Counted from the first letter of the stretch, positions 16,228 to 25,313 are shown. The stretch is 64,000 nt of DNA from Paenibacillus silvae (GCF_014639235.1 NZ_BMFU01000006.1:1-64000); one strand, 5' to 3'. The notes: generated by a model not told the origin, from the letters alone. Made by a program: numbers and translations.

Positions 16228-16584
16228 ATGGGGTGGCTAATTGAACCCATACTTGTTTTCATTTTTATTTTGGCGATGATCTGGCTTATCATTCGAAGTG
16301 ATTCTGATCGGCATCATACGGCGAAACACAACACCAAACAGGACGCCAGACAAAACAGACGCGAGTCCGATTCCGCTGCATCCTCTTCTTCGATGATGAC
16401 CTCTGATTATTCTACGGATGCTCATCCCAGGCATTCTCATGATCATCGAGATCATCATCACCATGATCACGATACGAATTCTTCATCGGGGTCTCATCAC
16501 CATTCCAGCAGTGATCATGGAAGCAGCGACAGCGGCGGGGACAGCGGTGGCGGAGGAGATAGTGGCGGAGGTGGCGGGGATTGA
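16228..16584 (+). CDS. Small membrane protein with His/Ser/Gly-rich tail
   Basis: 118 residues. One N-terminal transmembrane helix (IEPILVFIFILAMIWLII) is followed by a polar Ser-rich stretch, a His-rich block (HPRHSHDHRDHHHHDHD, then SHHHSSSDH) and a Gly/Asp-rich end (GGDSGGGGDSGGGGGD). The His block could bind Zn, Ni or Cu; the composition suggests a metal-buffering or wall-exposed tail, but no family is recognised. GAGAGGAA precedes the ATG and a strong terminator follows, so it is probably a real single gene. Confidence 0.65.
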   Translation: MGWLIEPILVFIFILAMIWLIIRSDSDRHHTAKHNTKQDARQNRRESDSAASSSSMMTSDYSTDAHPRHSHDHRDHHHHDHDTNSSSGSHHHSSSDHGSSDSGGDSGGGGDSGGGGGD

Positions 16585-16604
16585 CGTAACTGCTGCAATG
16601 CAAC

Positions 16605-16660
16605 CAAAAAAAGAGCCCTACCCGGTACTGTGAATGAATCACAGCGGGTACGGCTCTTTT
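16605..16660. terminator. Bidirectional terminator
   Basis: A three-part stem (AAAAGAGCC/GGCTCTTTT, ACCCG/CGGGT, CTGTGA/TCACAG) with A/T runs on both sides. It serves the His-rich gene and possibly the small minus ORF at 16697. Confidence 0.85.
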
Positions 16661-16696
16661 AAATCCGATCATCTTATCGCAGAAGAGGCATGAGCT

Positions 16697-16858
16697 TTAT
16701 ACAAGAGTGTAGCCTGTGGGCAGGCTGCGGCTTCGACGAATGGCCCGAATCTCGGCCAGCGCAAGACGCTCGTTGGTGGAGATCAACGATTCGACATCAT
16801 TACCGCGGATCAAGTCATCCAAATCTCTCAGGTTTTTGTTCCCTCCTCTCAAACTCAT
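16697..16858 (-). CDS. Small ORF of 53 codons, possible conserved peptide
   Basis: An ATG at 16858 reads MSLRGGNKNLRDLDDLIRGN and continues with helix-favouring, charged sequence (STNERLALAEIRAIRRSR) to SLPTGYTLV-stop. The codon use is clearly protein-like and more GC-rich than the surrounding gap. The weak point is the start: no Shine-Dalgarno precedes the ATG, while an AGGAGGG falls inside the frame at codons 4-6. A strong terminator lies just downstream. No family is recognised. Confidence 0.45.
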   Translation of the reverse strand: MSLRGGNKNLRDLDDLIRGNDVESLISTNERLALAEIRAIRRSRSLPTGYTLV

Positions 16859-16959
16859 TCTATGAATGAATAAGAGAGAAGGTATGGACCAATCATCTGC
16901 AAGAATCGTCTATTTCATATATTTACAGAAAGAAGAACGTTATAACAGCCCTGTCCCCC

Positions 16960-17424
16960 TTACACCCCGAGAATCGCTTCCCATACCGGACGTGTGTGTC
17001 CACCTGGATATAGAATATATAACAACACATACACGACAACCCCTGTCAGAGCTGAACCGAACCAGATCAAGGAAGTAAATCGTCCCCAGCGACGATGTGT
17101 TTTGAATTTCTTTTTGAAGCCGAGCACCAGAGTTGAGATACCAAATACAGCAGCCACTGTAGCCAGAATAATATGAAAGATCAGAAAAATCCGATAAAAA
17201 ATCTCCATATCGGGGTCTCCACCCCAGGCTGTATTGCCTACAAATACCGTGCGGGACATGTATATTACAAAAAAGATCAGAGCCGCAATCGCTCCCGCTA
17301 CCATAGCAGACTGGTGTGCCTCACGTTTGCCCCGTATAATTAAAGCCCAGCCAATTGCCACAAGTACCGCACTAATCACAATGAAAGAAGTACTGATCGT
17401 AGGCAGCCAGAAATACATATCCAT
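16960..17424 (-). CDS. DUF420 membrane protein (CtaM/YozB-like oxidase assembly factor)
   Basis: 154 residues with four to five hydrophobic segments and the DUF420 features: the conserved RTVFVGNTAWGGDP extracellular loop, FHIILATVAAVFGI, and KTHRRWGRFTSLIWFGSALTGVVVY. DUF420 proteins (CtaM in Staphylococcus, YozB in Bacillus) assist terminal oxidase maturation. It is the last gene of the cta operon, 43 nt after ctaG, in line with that role. Confidence 0.88.
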   Translation of the reverse strand: MDMYFWLPTISTSFIVISAVLVAIGWALIIRGKREAHQSAMVAGAIAALIFFVIYMSRTVFVGNTAWGGDPDMEIFYRIFLIFHIILATVAAVFGISTLVLGFKKKFKTHRRWGRFTSLIWFGSALTGVVVYVLLYILYPGGHTRPVWEAILGV

Positions 17425-17467
17425 CGTGTGTTCCCCCTTTTGTCATCACATTGTGCTCACGATATAC

Positions 17468-18397
17468 TCACGATTTGGCAGCCGGATTGAGTGGGCCCCG
17501 CTCTTCACCGCCAGAAGGTGTAAGATCATCGTCCTCTTCCTGTCTCTCCTTCCGGTACCACTGTGCAAATACATAGGCCAGCATGGAGACAAATATCCCC
17601 TCCTGGATAAACTTCATCAGGATACCGCCCACCTGCTGATCCTCCTTCGCGGAAGACAGAAAGTTAAAGAAGGCCGGCCCGCCGAACGAACGAAGCAGCG
17701 CCGAGGAGTCACCAGATACGCAGTACCTCATCGCTTCGGCCCATGCAGCCGGATTGCTATATGTCTGATACAACGGTTCGGAGGCAAAAATAATCAAACC
17801 GCATGCAGGTGTCAGGAGCACCATATTCAAAAAGATAAACCCAACCTTCGACAAGCCCGATGCTTGTCTGCCTTCAGGCAAAGGATTCAGCAGCGTCCAC
17901 CACATCAGCATGGATGTAATAAACAGCACGATATAATACAGACGGTGAACGGTAAAATTCAACATAACATAATCATGCACAATCGGCAGATGGTACAGGG
18001 AAAACAATCCGTTGAACAGCACCGCCGCTACAATCGGATGTGCCAGAAAAGAAAGTCCGCGCTTCGGCAGCCAGCGCACGATGGCGCGCCACACCCAGAC
18101 AGGCAAGCCCTTCATCATCAGCGGTGGAGCAACCAGATAAGACAAGGCCATGCTGATCATATGAAAGCTGAACATGACATGTCCAAGAAGATTGAAGGGC
18201 CCGGCCTGTGCCAGATACAGGACAGTCAGCCCCGTGAGAAACAGTACCTTCTGCCCGACTGTTGCTGGCGCTGCCCCCTGTACTCTCTCACTGAATGGTC
18301 CGACCAGCACCAGATAAGCTGCCGCGATGATCAGAAACAGGGCAAGAACAAGCGGACTCCATAAATCATCAAAACTGAAATATTGCAACCCGAGCAT
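17468..18397 (-). CDS. ctaG: Cytochrome c oxidase assembly factor CtaG
   Basis: 309 residues of the caa3_CtaG family, with seven transmembrane segments. Family marks are DLWSPLVLALFLIIAAAYL at the start, FNLLGHVMFSFHMISMALSYLVAPPLMMKGLP in the middle and HPIVAAVLFNGLFSLYHLP after it; the His residues probably serve copper handling. It is required for assembly of the caa3 oxidase in Bacillus. It lies downstream of ctaF in the expected order. A 33-residue acidic/polar C-terminal tail ends the protein. Confidence 0.93.
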   Translation of the reverse strand: MLGLQYFSFDDLWSPLVLALFLIIAAAYLVLVGPFSERVQGAAPATVGQKVLFLTGLTVLYLAQAGPFNLLGHVMFSFHMISMALSYLVAPPLMMKGLPVWVWRAIVRWLPKRGLSFLAHPIVAAVLFNGLFSLYHLPIVHDYVMLNFTVHRLYYIVLFITSMLMWWTLLNPLPEGRQASGLSKVGFIFLNMVLLTPACGLIIFASEPLYQTYSNPAAWAEAMRYCVSGDSSALLRSFGGPAFFNFLSSAKEDQQVGGILMKFIQEGIFVSMLAYVFAQWYRKERQEEDDDLTPSGGEERGPLNPAAKS

Positions 18398-18504
18398 ACG
18401 GGAAACCTCCCCGTGAACCTGTTTTGGTGAATATCAATAACAATCACTGCGCTGTGTTCGTATAAAAGGGGAAAAGACGGCGACAATCGCCGCCGCCATC
18501 TCTC

Positions 18505-18825
18505 TTACCACCAAACCCAGAACAGGGCCATAATAATACATGTAAAAGCTACGAAAAATCCAAAGGCCATAAACAGAATCGGCATCAAGTGACCTTTGTC
18601 TTTCAAGTGCATCCAGTAGCCCAGCTGCACAAATACCTGCAAGATCGCCATCACAACCATAAGAATGATCGTAAAGGTTGTGTTAACCCCTCCGGCTGCT
18701 GCCGCTGCAAAGGCAATCAACGTGAGTATAATCGAGAAAATAAACACGACGACATGCTTCTGCGGCCCTTCCGCCCGGTGGCGGTGCTTCACCGGCTGTT
18801 GATCCGTTTGATCCTGAGCGGACAT
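18505..18825 (-). CDS. ctaF: Cytochrome c oxidase subunit IV (CtaF)
   Basis: 106 residues with three transmembrane helices (VVFIFSIILTLIAFAAAAAGG; FTIILMVVMAILQVFVQLGYWMHL; MPILFMAFGFFVAFTCIIMAL), matching the prokaryotic COX4 family. It starts 3 nt after ctaE. The cytosolic N-terminal stretch carries His residues. It stabilises the caa3 core complex. Confidence 0.93.
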   Translation of the reverse strand: MSAQDQTDQQPVKHRHRAEGPQKHVVVFIFSIILTLIAFAAAAAGGVNTTFTIILMVVMAILQVFVQLGYWMHLKDKGHLMPILFMAFGFFVAFTCIIMALFWVWW

Positions 18826-18828
18826 GTG

Positions 18829-19455
18829 TTATCCCACCTTTCCGAGCAGGTACACGACCGTAAAGATGAACACCCACACAACGTCGATGAAATGCCAATA
18901 CATAGCAGATACATAGACCTTTGGTGCGGTTACGACCGTTAATCCTTTTTTGAACAGCTGCCCGATAATGATTCCGATCCACACAATACCGAATGCAACG
19001 TGAGCTCCGTGGAACCCGACCAGCGTATAGAATGCTGAACTGAAGGCACTCGTGGTCATGCCAAACTCTTTATGTTTCACATACTCATAGAACTCGTAAA
19101 TTTCCAGGCCAAGGAATCCCAGGCCCAGAACAACGGTAATGCCCAGCCACAAAGCAAGCGCGTTGCGTTTCCCTTTGTGCATCGCCTGAATGGCGAATAC
19201 ACTCGTCAAACTGCTGACCAAGAGAATAAACGTTGCTGCCGCTACTAGCGGCAAGTGGAACAATTCATTGGCCGTTGGTCCTTCGTTGGTCTGTCCGCGG
19301 AGTGCCAGGAAGGTAGCGAACAGTGTACCGAACAGTACCGTCTCGCCGCCAAGGAACAGCCAGAAGCCGATCAGCTTGTTGCGTCCCTCCAGCGTTGCCT
19401 TCTCCGGTTCATGCGGCAGCTTGCCGTTTACCGGCTCGGCGTGTGAGGTTGTCAT
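18829..19455 (-). CDS. ctaE: Cytochrome c oxidase subunit III (CtaE)
   Basis: 208 residues with five transmembrane helices of the COX3 family: LIGFWLFLGGETVLFGTLFATFLALRG at the N-terminus, then FYTLVGFHGAHVAFGIVWIGIIIGQLF and YWHFIDVVWVFIFTVVYLLG. The ATG overlaps the ctaD stop (ATGA), so the two are translationally coupled. It is part of the quinone-independent caa3 oxidase that takes electrons from cytochrome c. Confidence 0.95.
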   Translation of the reverse strand: MTTSHAEPVNGKLPHEPEKATLEGRNKLIGFWLFLGGETVLFGTLFATFLALRGQTNEGPTANELFHLPLVAAATFILLVSSLTSVFAIQAMHKGKRNALALWLGITVVLGLGFLGLEIYEFYEYVKHKEFGMTTSAFSSAFYTLVGFHGAHVAFGIVWIGIIIGQLFKKGLTVVTAPKVYVSAMYWHFIDVVWVFIFTVVYLLGKVG

Positions 19456-21341
19456 GTTCTCGCCCCCTTCTCGTCCTGATCCTCCGGTTCAATGTGCCAG
19501 CCATGATCGTCATATAAGGAGCGAAGAGCCATCGCACCAAATGTAATCAGAAGACCGATAATCACGACAATATAATTGTTAAAGATCATATTCATGAATT
19601 CCAATTGAAACTTATCCTTGCTGAACATCAGTCCAAGACCAGCGATGAAAATACCTACGGACATCACAAATGGCAACGGTGTCGCAGATGGCATATGGAT
19701 AGAACCTACCGGTTCTGCCGGAGTCATCTCCTTGTTGCCTGCCATCTTCTCTTTCCAATATGCATCAATACCGCGTACAAGCGGCGTTTGTTTGAAGTTG
19801 TACTCTGGCGGCGGTGATGGAATGGTCCATTCCAACGTACGCCCGTCTTCCCAAGGATCGTTCGGTGCATCCATCGGTTTTCTCGTTGTAATCACGATGT
19901 TTACCAGGAAAATAATAACCCCGACACCCATCAGGAATGCACCGATGGAGCTGACCAGATTGAGCAGGTCAAAATCCTGATTCGGCAAATATGTAACGAT
20001 CCGGCGCTGCATCCCCATCAGACCGAGGAAATGCTGTACAAAGAAGGTTAACTGGAACCCGATCATAAATGTCCAGAACGTCCACTTCCCAAGAGATTCA
20101 CTCAGAATGCGACCAAACATTTTTGGCCACCAGTAATGAAGTCCGGCGAATAATCCAAGCACCAGTCCACCTACGATTACATAGTGGAAGTGAGCAACGA
20201 CAAAGTATGTGTCATGGAACTGAAAGTCTGCAGGAGCAGATGCGAGCATGACACCGGTAACCCCACCCATAACGAAGGTTGGAACAAATCCGACAGCAAA
20301 AAGATTTGCCGCCGTGAAGCGAATCTGTCCACCCCACATCGTGAAGAGCCAGTTGAAGATTTTGATACCTGTCGGTACCGCAATCAGCATGGTCGAAATG
20401 GAGAACAGCGCGTTTGCCACAGTACCGAGACCTGTAGTGAACATATGGTGCGCCCATACCATGAAGCCCAGGAAGGCAATCAGGATCGTAGCAAATACCA
20501 TCGAGCTGTATCCAAACAGCCGCTTGCGTGCGAAGGTTGGAATAACCTCAGAGATAATACCAAAGGCCGGCAGGATCAGAATGTACACTTCAGGGTGTCC
20601 GAAAATCCAGAAGATATGCTGCCATAACACGGGGTTACCGCCATTCGCAACATCGAAGAAATTCGCTCCCAGAACCCGGTCAAACGTAAGAAGCACAAGG
20701 CCTACCGTAATGGCCGGAAAAGCAAACAGGATAATGGCTGAAGTAATAAATGTTGTCCAGGTAAACATCGGCATCCGCATATAAGACATGCCTGGCGCAC
20801 GCATCGTAATAATGGTCGCCAGGAAGTTAATACCGCCGATGAGTGTACCCAAACCGGCAATCTGAAGACCTATCGTATAGAAGTCGACACCATGCGTTCC
20901 GCTATACTGCGTACTGGAAAGCGGTGTATAAGCAGTCCAGCCTGCATCCGGCGCACCGCCCATAACCCAGCTCAGATTGAGCAGCAGGCCGCCGAACAGA
21001 AAGGTCCAGAAGCCCAAGGCGTTAACAAAAGGGAACGCTACGTCACGTGCCCCGATCTGCAAAGGAACAACCGCATTCATAATAGCAAAAATAATCGGCA
21101 TGACACCAAGGAAAATCATCGTGGTTCCGTGCATCGTAATCAATTCGTTGAACACTTGCGCCGACACAAAATCATTCATCGGCTTCATCAGTTGAATCCG
21201 GATCAAAATGGCTTCAATCCCGCCGATGCCGAAGAAAAGTCCGCCCGCAATTAAGTAAAGAACGGCAATTTTTTTGTGATCGACGGTGGTAATCCAGTCC
21301 ATCAAGCCCCTGTACCGCTTGACGCTATGCGCATGAGCCAA
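19452..21341 (-). CDS. ctaD: Cytochrome c oxidase subunit I (CtaD)
   Basis: 629 residues of the heme-copper oxidase core. The low-spin heme ligand region is FNELITMHGTTMIFLG. The CuB and Tyr region is FWIFGHPEVYILILPAFG and the paired His site is MVWAHHMFTTG. The distal His pair is in FHDTYFVVAHFHYVIVGG. About 13 membrane helices are followed by an extended C-terminus with two further helices, as in Bacillus CtaD. It reduces O2 to water with proton pumping. Confidence 0.97.
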   Translation of the reverse strand: MAHAHSVKRYRGLMDWITTVDHKKIAVLYLIAGGLFFGIGGIEAILIRIQLMKPMNDFVSAQVFNELITMHGTTMIFLGVMPIIFAIMNAVVPLQIGARDVAFPFVNALGFWTFLFGGLLLNLSWVMGGAPDAGWTAYTPLSSTQYSGTHGVDFYTIGLQIAGLGTLIGGINFLATIITMRAPGMSYMRMPMFTWTTFITSAIILFAFPAITVGLVLLTFDRVLGANFFDVANGGNPVLWQHIFWIFGHPEVYILILPAFGIISEVIPTFARKRLFGYSSMVFATILIAFLGFMVWAHHMFTTGLGTVANALFSISTMLIAVPTGIKIFNWLFTMWGGQIRFTAANLFAVGFVPTFVMGGVTGVMLASAPADFQFHDTYFVVAHFHYVIVGGLVLGLFAGLHYWWPKMFGRILSESLGKWTFWTFMIGFQLTFFVQHFLGLMGMQRRIVTYLPNQDFDLLNLVSSIGAFLMGVGVIIFLVNIVITTRKPMDAPNDPWEDGRTLEWTIPSPPPEYNFKQTPLVRGIDAYWKEKMAGNKEMTPAEPVGSIHMPSATPLPFVMSVGIFIAGLGLMFSKDKFQLEFMNMIFNNYIVVIIGLLITFGAMALRSLYDDHGWHIEPEDQDEKGART

Positions 21342-21373
21342 GGTTGTGTACCCCCTTCTTCATCCTTGCTGTG

Positions 21374-22426
21374 CTATTCGTATTGCAATTTGTAGTTGGC
21401 CAGATACTCGGCAATACCGTCGATCTCTTCATCCGTCAGTCCCAGACTCTTCGGACTTGGCATCGTATTGCCAGGCTTCACGGCTTGTGGATCATGAAGC
21501 CATTCTTTCATGTTATCCAGTACAGGCTTGCCTTCTTCCTGACCTTCACGCTGATTCAGCAAAATGCCTGCGACGGATTCCTTGCCGCCGATGCCTGTAA
21601 GGTTCGGAGCAACAGGTCCGCCTTGATCGCCTACTGCGTGGCAAGAAAGGCAATTGGTTTTGAACTTCTCGGCGAGCTGTGCGTCCTCAGGAAGGACAGC
21701 AGGAGCCTTCATCTCGTTAACCCAGCGATCAAAGGACTCTTGGCTAACAGCCTTAACCTTGAACTCCATGAACGCATGTGATCTGCCGCATAACTCGGCA
21801 CATTTACCACGGTAAACGCCTTCATTCGGTGCAGAGAAGCTGAACTTGTTTAATGTTCCATCCGGGTTTGTGTCCATTTTGCCCGCAAGTGACGGCACCC
21901 AGAAGGAATGAAGCACGTCAGCGGTTTTCAATTCGAATGCAATTTTTTTTCCGGTCGGGATGATGAGGTCTTGAGCGGTGGTAATGTCGTACTGAGGATA
22001 AGTAAATTCCCACCAATACTGATGTGAGGTAACTTGGACCTTAACTGCGTTCTTGTCGTTAGACAGATCTTCACCGTGGGCAAAAATCGTCTGCACCGTC
22101 GGCACAGCCAAAATAATTACGAGTAAAAGCGGAATGGCTGTCCATATTACTTCCAGCTTGAAGTTTCCTTCAACCTGCTCAGGCACTTCGTTCTGCCCGA
22201 CTCGTCTGCGAAACCTGATCAGGACATAGGCAGCAATAGCAAATACAATGATGAGCACCACGATCATAATCGCAATAGATAGCTTCATCAGATCTAATTG
22301 GTCTTGTGCCACAGGACCCTGAGGTTTCATTACCGACAAGTCTTCCCGCCCGCATGCGGATAGCAGCAAAGAGAACACCGCCAGCAAGGGGAGGATTCGC
22401 TTTGCAACCTGCCACTGTTTCATCAT
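21374..22426 (-). CDS. ctaC: Cytochrome c oxidase subunit II with fused cytochrome c (CtaC)
   Basis: A caa3-type subunit II. The lipoprotein signal ends at LLLSACGRE, and two membrane helices follow (KLSIAIMIVVLIIVFAIAAYVLI; LEVIWTAIPLLLVIILAVP). The CuA domain has ligands in DVLHSFWVP and CAELCGRSHAFM. A C-terminal cytochrome c domain has heme motif NCLSCHAVGDQGG and a probable axial Met in NTMPSPKSLG. The start is placed at ATG 22426; the open frame to 22480 lacks a binding site and would bury the signal peptide. It is the first gene of the cta operon. Confidence 0.95.
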   Translation of the reverse strand: MMKQWQVAKRILPLLAVFSLLLSACGREDLSVMKPQGPVAQDQLDLMKLSIAIMIVVLIIVFAIAAYVLIRFRRRVGQNEVPEQVEGNFKLEVIWTAIPLLLVIILAVPTVQTIFAHGEDLSNDKNAVKVQVTSHQYWWEFTYPQYDITTAQDLIIPTGKKIAFELKTADVLHSFWVPSLAGKMDTNPDGTLNKFSFSAPNEGVYRGKCAELCGRSHAFMEFKVKAVSQESFDRWVNEMKAPAVLPEDAQLAEKFKTNCLSCHAVGDQGGPVAPNLTGIGGKESVAGILLNQREGQEEGKPVLDNMKEWLHDPQAVKPGNTMPSPKSLGLTDEEIDGIAEYLANYKLQYE

Positions 22427-22990
22427 TGATCTACCCCACTTTTTTACGTTTTCGTAGATTACGGTTGTCGTTCGGTACAATGATAGCGCGTGTACGTTAC
22501 AGTACGATAAACATAATCCTCTTCATCATACAGAATGCTTACAAAAATAACGCTTCCAGTACTCCCGTCATTTCCTGCCCAGGGCATGTCTGCGCATTCT
22601 TCCAATTCATTCTATATGCTTCAATCACTTATTAAATATAAGTTGAGGGTATGATTTTGTCAATCTTTGGACACATGTTCACAAATTGTTCACTTTATGT
22701 ATAAAACCGCTCTGCAACTTGCTTTGCAAACGATTTCACTTAAAAGTATTACTCTCTTCTTCTGAAAAATTTTGCCAAATTTCGGTGATAAACTAAAGTT
22801 TCTTAGCGATTTTTATCACAATTAAAACATGCGGTATTATGCAAAAAGAAGCCGCCTCTCGTGCAGGAAATCATTACCACGTTTGCTGGAAATGAACGAA
22901 TCTGCTCCATACCTGTTCATGCTCATTTTAGCATGGAGCAATATTACTATTTTTCCGGGTAAAAGACTCCAATGATAAGCACCCTTACCC
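22427..22990. other. Intergenic region between ctaC and map
   Basis: About 560 nt holding the presumed ctaC promoter region and the 3' flank of map. A short inverted repeat (CATGCT/AGCATG near 22918-22935, within a wider CTCCAT/ATGGAG repeat) may be a weak terminator for map. I see no gene in it. Confidence 0.4.
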
Positions 22991-23746
22991 TTACGATCCA
23001 TCTGTCAGAATTAACGGCCCCTCCCCCGTGATAGCTATCGTATGCTCATACTGCACCCCCCAGCTTCCGTCCAGCGTTCGAACAGTCCAGCCGTCCTCAT
23101 CCCATATGACAGCACCGGAGCTGCCTTTGGTGAAAATCGGCTCAATGGTGATGACCATGCCTTCTGTAAGCATCATTCCTGTTTTACGTTTTCCGTAAGG
23201 CAGCACATTCGGCGGCTCATGGATATACTGACCGATCCCGTGACCGATGAGCGGCTTCACAATCCCGTAGCGGTACAGCCTTGCGGTTCGTTCAATTGCA
23301 TTGCCGATGTCTCCAAGCGTGTTGCCCGGGACGGCCTGAGCTATTGCTTTATGCAGTGCTTTCTCCGTGCGTCTCATTAATTTGCGAATGGATCTGGCAG
23401 GTTCATCAATTGCATATGTCCAGGCCGAGTCAGCAAGCCAGCCGTCCTTGTTCACTACCATATCTATCGTCACAACATCCCCGCTGACGAGCGAACGCTT
23501 CCCGGGAAAACCATGACAAACGACTTCATTCACTGAAGCACAGGTAGCATATGGATACCCTTTGTACCCTTTTTGCTCAGGTGCGGCACCACGATCAGCC
23601 AGAAAGTCCTCTACCCGTTCATCGATCTCTGCTGTTGTTATGCCCGGGACCATCCACTGTTCGATATGCTGATGACAGCTGTGCAATATGCGTCCCGCTT
23701 CCCGCATGTAGCCAATCTCTTCTTTTGTTTTCAAAATAGGGTCCAC
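22991..23746 (-). CDS. map: Methionine aminopeptidase, type I
   Basis: 251 residues with the pita-bread fold of type I MetAP, removing N-terminal Met from new proteins. All five metal ligands are visible: Asp in VTIDMVVNKDG, Asp in GWLADSAWTY, His in LIGHGIGQYIHEPP, Glu in VITIEPIF and Glu in WGVQYEHTIAI. Standing alone, away from the ribosomal-protein operon, it is probably a second MetAP paralogue, as Bacillus has. It has no N-terminal zinc finger or SEC-C tail. Confidence 0.93.
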   Translation of the reverse strand: MDPILKTKEEIGYMREAGRILHSCHQHIEQWMVPGITTAEIDERVEDFLADRGAAPEQKGYKGYPYATCASVNEVVCHGFPGKRSLVSGDVVTIDMVVNKDGWLADSAWTYAIDEPARSIRKLMRRTEKALHKAIAQAVPGNTLGDIGNAIERTARLYRYGIVKPLIGHGIGQYIHEPPNVLPYGKRKTGMMLTEGMVITIEPIFTKGSSGAVIWDEDGWTVRTLDGSWGVQYEHTIAITGEGPLILTDGS

Positions 23747-23871
23747 ATGCCTTCATCCTTCCTGCTGTAAGTGTACTTCCATATATATGCAGGAAGTTCA
23801 GAACAAAGCCCCTAAAGTAACAAGGAACAAAATAAGCAGGTTATTGATTATTGGACCAAAGCCGGGAACGC

Positions 23872-23920
23872 AAAAAAAACCGTCTGCCGGAGCCATGAGG
23901 GCCCGAGAGACGGTTCTATT
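23872..23920 (-). terminator. Terminator of the 62-codon gene
   Basis: AACCGTCT/AGACGGTT stem with eight T on the minus strand, 36 nt past the stop of the small gene at 23956. Confidence 0.75.
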
Positions 23921-23955
23921 CATATCGGAACAGTATAATCAGAGTTGGTGTTGTT

Positions 23956-24144
23956 TCAGGACACGGAAGAATCCATCTTGACAAGCTCATGCTCAACCAC
24001 AGAAGTCAATTCTTCCTCATATCCACCCGTAATCCGGTATTTTCTCACATACTCCTTCACGAATTTTTTTGGATCTTTAGGACGGAAAATCCGAGTCATT
24101 TCCCTCAAACTTTCTTTGACCTCATTGTGACCTTTCGTTGCCAT
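23956..24144 (-). CDS. Small basic protein, unknown function
   Basis: 62 residues (MATKGHNEVKESLREMTRIF, then RPKDPKKFVKEYVRKYRITG), helical and charged, cytosolic. A GGGAGGG lies 7 nt before the ATG and a clean terminator follows, so it is almost certainly expressed. No named family is recognised. It is transcribed alone, divergent from the YjzC-like gene at 24540. Confidence 0.75.
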   Translation of the reverse strand: MATKGHNEVKESLREMTRIFRPKDPKKFVKEYVRKYRITGGYEEELTSVVEHELVKMDSSVS

Positions 24145-24539
24145 TGTAATTCCCTCCCAAAACGTTGAAAGTGAATGCTCCGTTTAGAGAACGCCGAATA
24201 AGTCTTAAATGCCATTCATGAAGTTGTGTGCGCGGCTTAAAGCAAGCTTTAGGTCGGGAACCTCGCCGAATAGCAAGTACCTGACACTATAAATACCCGA
24301 TATGATTCTGTTTGAATCATAATCTTATTGTATCATATTCGGAACCTCGTTACGACTTGACGATTTTTCCTAATATATATAACGGTTTTACTGCCCAAAA
24401 AGTTTAATTCCGAATCATCTTTCTGAAAATGTTTATTCTATACGGATTAATCTGTCCAGCATAACCCGCGACTATTCGGGGGATATTATCTTGGATCACC
24501 AAATCAGTAAAAGATCTGGAAATTAAAGGAGGACCTGTT
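24145..24539. promoter_or_regulatory. Divergent promoter region
   Basis: About 390 nt between divergent genes. On the plus strand TTGACG (near 24357) with TATATA 17 nt later resembles a sigma-A promoter for the gene at 24540. On the plus strand ATGATTC...GAATCAT (24302-24320) is a short inverted repeat. No ORF is supported. Confidence 0.35.
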
Positions 24540-24812
24540 ATGGAGCGCAAAGAACAGGATATGTTGCCCCTTTCGCATGAAATAGTCGAGGTTGACGGTG
24601 TTTATGTCAATGAAGCAGGACAGGAAGAGCACCTGCATCGGGGTCAGCATTTCCCTGCCGATCCGGTACTTGGCAAGACCGAATGGAAGCTGACCGAATA
24701 TTCTTTTGATAACCATCACGAAGGAAAAACCGACGAGCGCCTCGTTCCCAAGGAAGATCACGAGGACAAAAAGGGGAAAATTACAAGTCCCCGCAGACAG
24801 ATTCAAACGTAG
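24540..24812 (+). CDS. Small hydrophilic protein, YjzC-like
   Basis: 90 residues, strongly charged. The centre reads VDGVYVNEAGQEEHLHRGQH, then FPADPVLGKTEWKLTEY, which resembles the YjzC pattern (GxYVExxG...G..FP......W). The C-terminus is basic and probably disordered. AAAGGAGG lies 7 nt before the ATG. The assignment to YjzC is tentative; the function is unknown. Confidence 0.6.
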   Translation: MERKEQDMLPLSHEIVEVDGVYVNEAGQEEHLHRGQHFPADPVLGKTEWKLTEYSFDNHHEGKTDERLVPKEDHEDKKGKITSPRRQIQT

Positions 24813-24902
24813 CAATTCCGCTGGATTCATTCATATTCACCGGTTCAGTTCTGTCCACCTCCTACATAGCCTATATAAAAAGGACAAAGGAGGCTGGGCC
24901 GA

Positions 24903-25241
24903 ATGTCACCCATGAAATCGTCCAGCGGTCTGGATGAAAATATAGCCGGCATGCTATGTTATCTCTTCACCTTCGTAGGCGGCATCATCTTTCTCGCTGT
25001 GGAGAAGCGCAGTCGGTTTGTGTTATTCCATGCCCTGCAATCCGTAACGGTTTTTGGCCTGATTATGGTCGGGCATGTGCTCTCTGCCTTTCTCCCTCTG
25101 TTCGGTCCACTGGTCGCATCTCTGTTATCTCTGCTTGGCGTCATTGTATGGCTCCTGACGGTTATTGCCAGCCTGCAGGGAAAATGGCTCAAGCTGCCTT
25201 GGGTCGGGGACTTTGCCGAGAAGCAGCTGCGGCATCTGTAG
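24903..25241 (+). CDS. DUF4870-type small membrane protein
   Basis: 112 residues. The start SGLDENIAGMLCYLFTFVGG and the following EKRSRFVLFHALQSVTVFG (amphipathic re-entrant stretch) are the signature of DUF4870/TIC20-like proteins. Two more helices follow (VLSAFLPLFGPLVASLLSLL and VIVWLLTVIASLQG), then KLPWVGDFAEKQL. AAAGGAGG precedes the ATG. Function unknown. Confidence 0.82.
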   Translation: MSPMKSSSGLDENIAGMLCYLFTFVGGIIFLAVEKRSRFVLFHALQSVTVFGLIMVGHVLSAFLPLFGPLVASLLSLLGVIVWLLTVIASLQGKWLKLPWVGDFAEKQLRHL

Positions 25242-25264
25242 TCTTTCCAAGATACGCTCTAACC

Positions 25265-25313
25265 AAAAACACCGAAACAACAGGCTAATCTGAAGCCTGT
25301 GTTTCGGTGTTTT
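25265..25313. terminator. Terminator after the DUF4870 gene
   Basis: AAAACACCGAAAC/GTTTCGGTGTTTT and ACAGGC/GCCTGT stem, A and T runs on both sides. The rest of the gap to 25599 holds nothing else I can support. Confidence 0.85.

Noticed and set aside
17234..18364. 376-codon open frame on the plus strand, antisense to ctaG
   Set aside because: It is Arg/His/Gln-rich, lies entirely opposite ctaG and the DUF420 gene, has no Shine-Dalgarno and matches no family; a shadow of real coding sequence.
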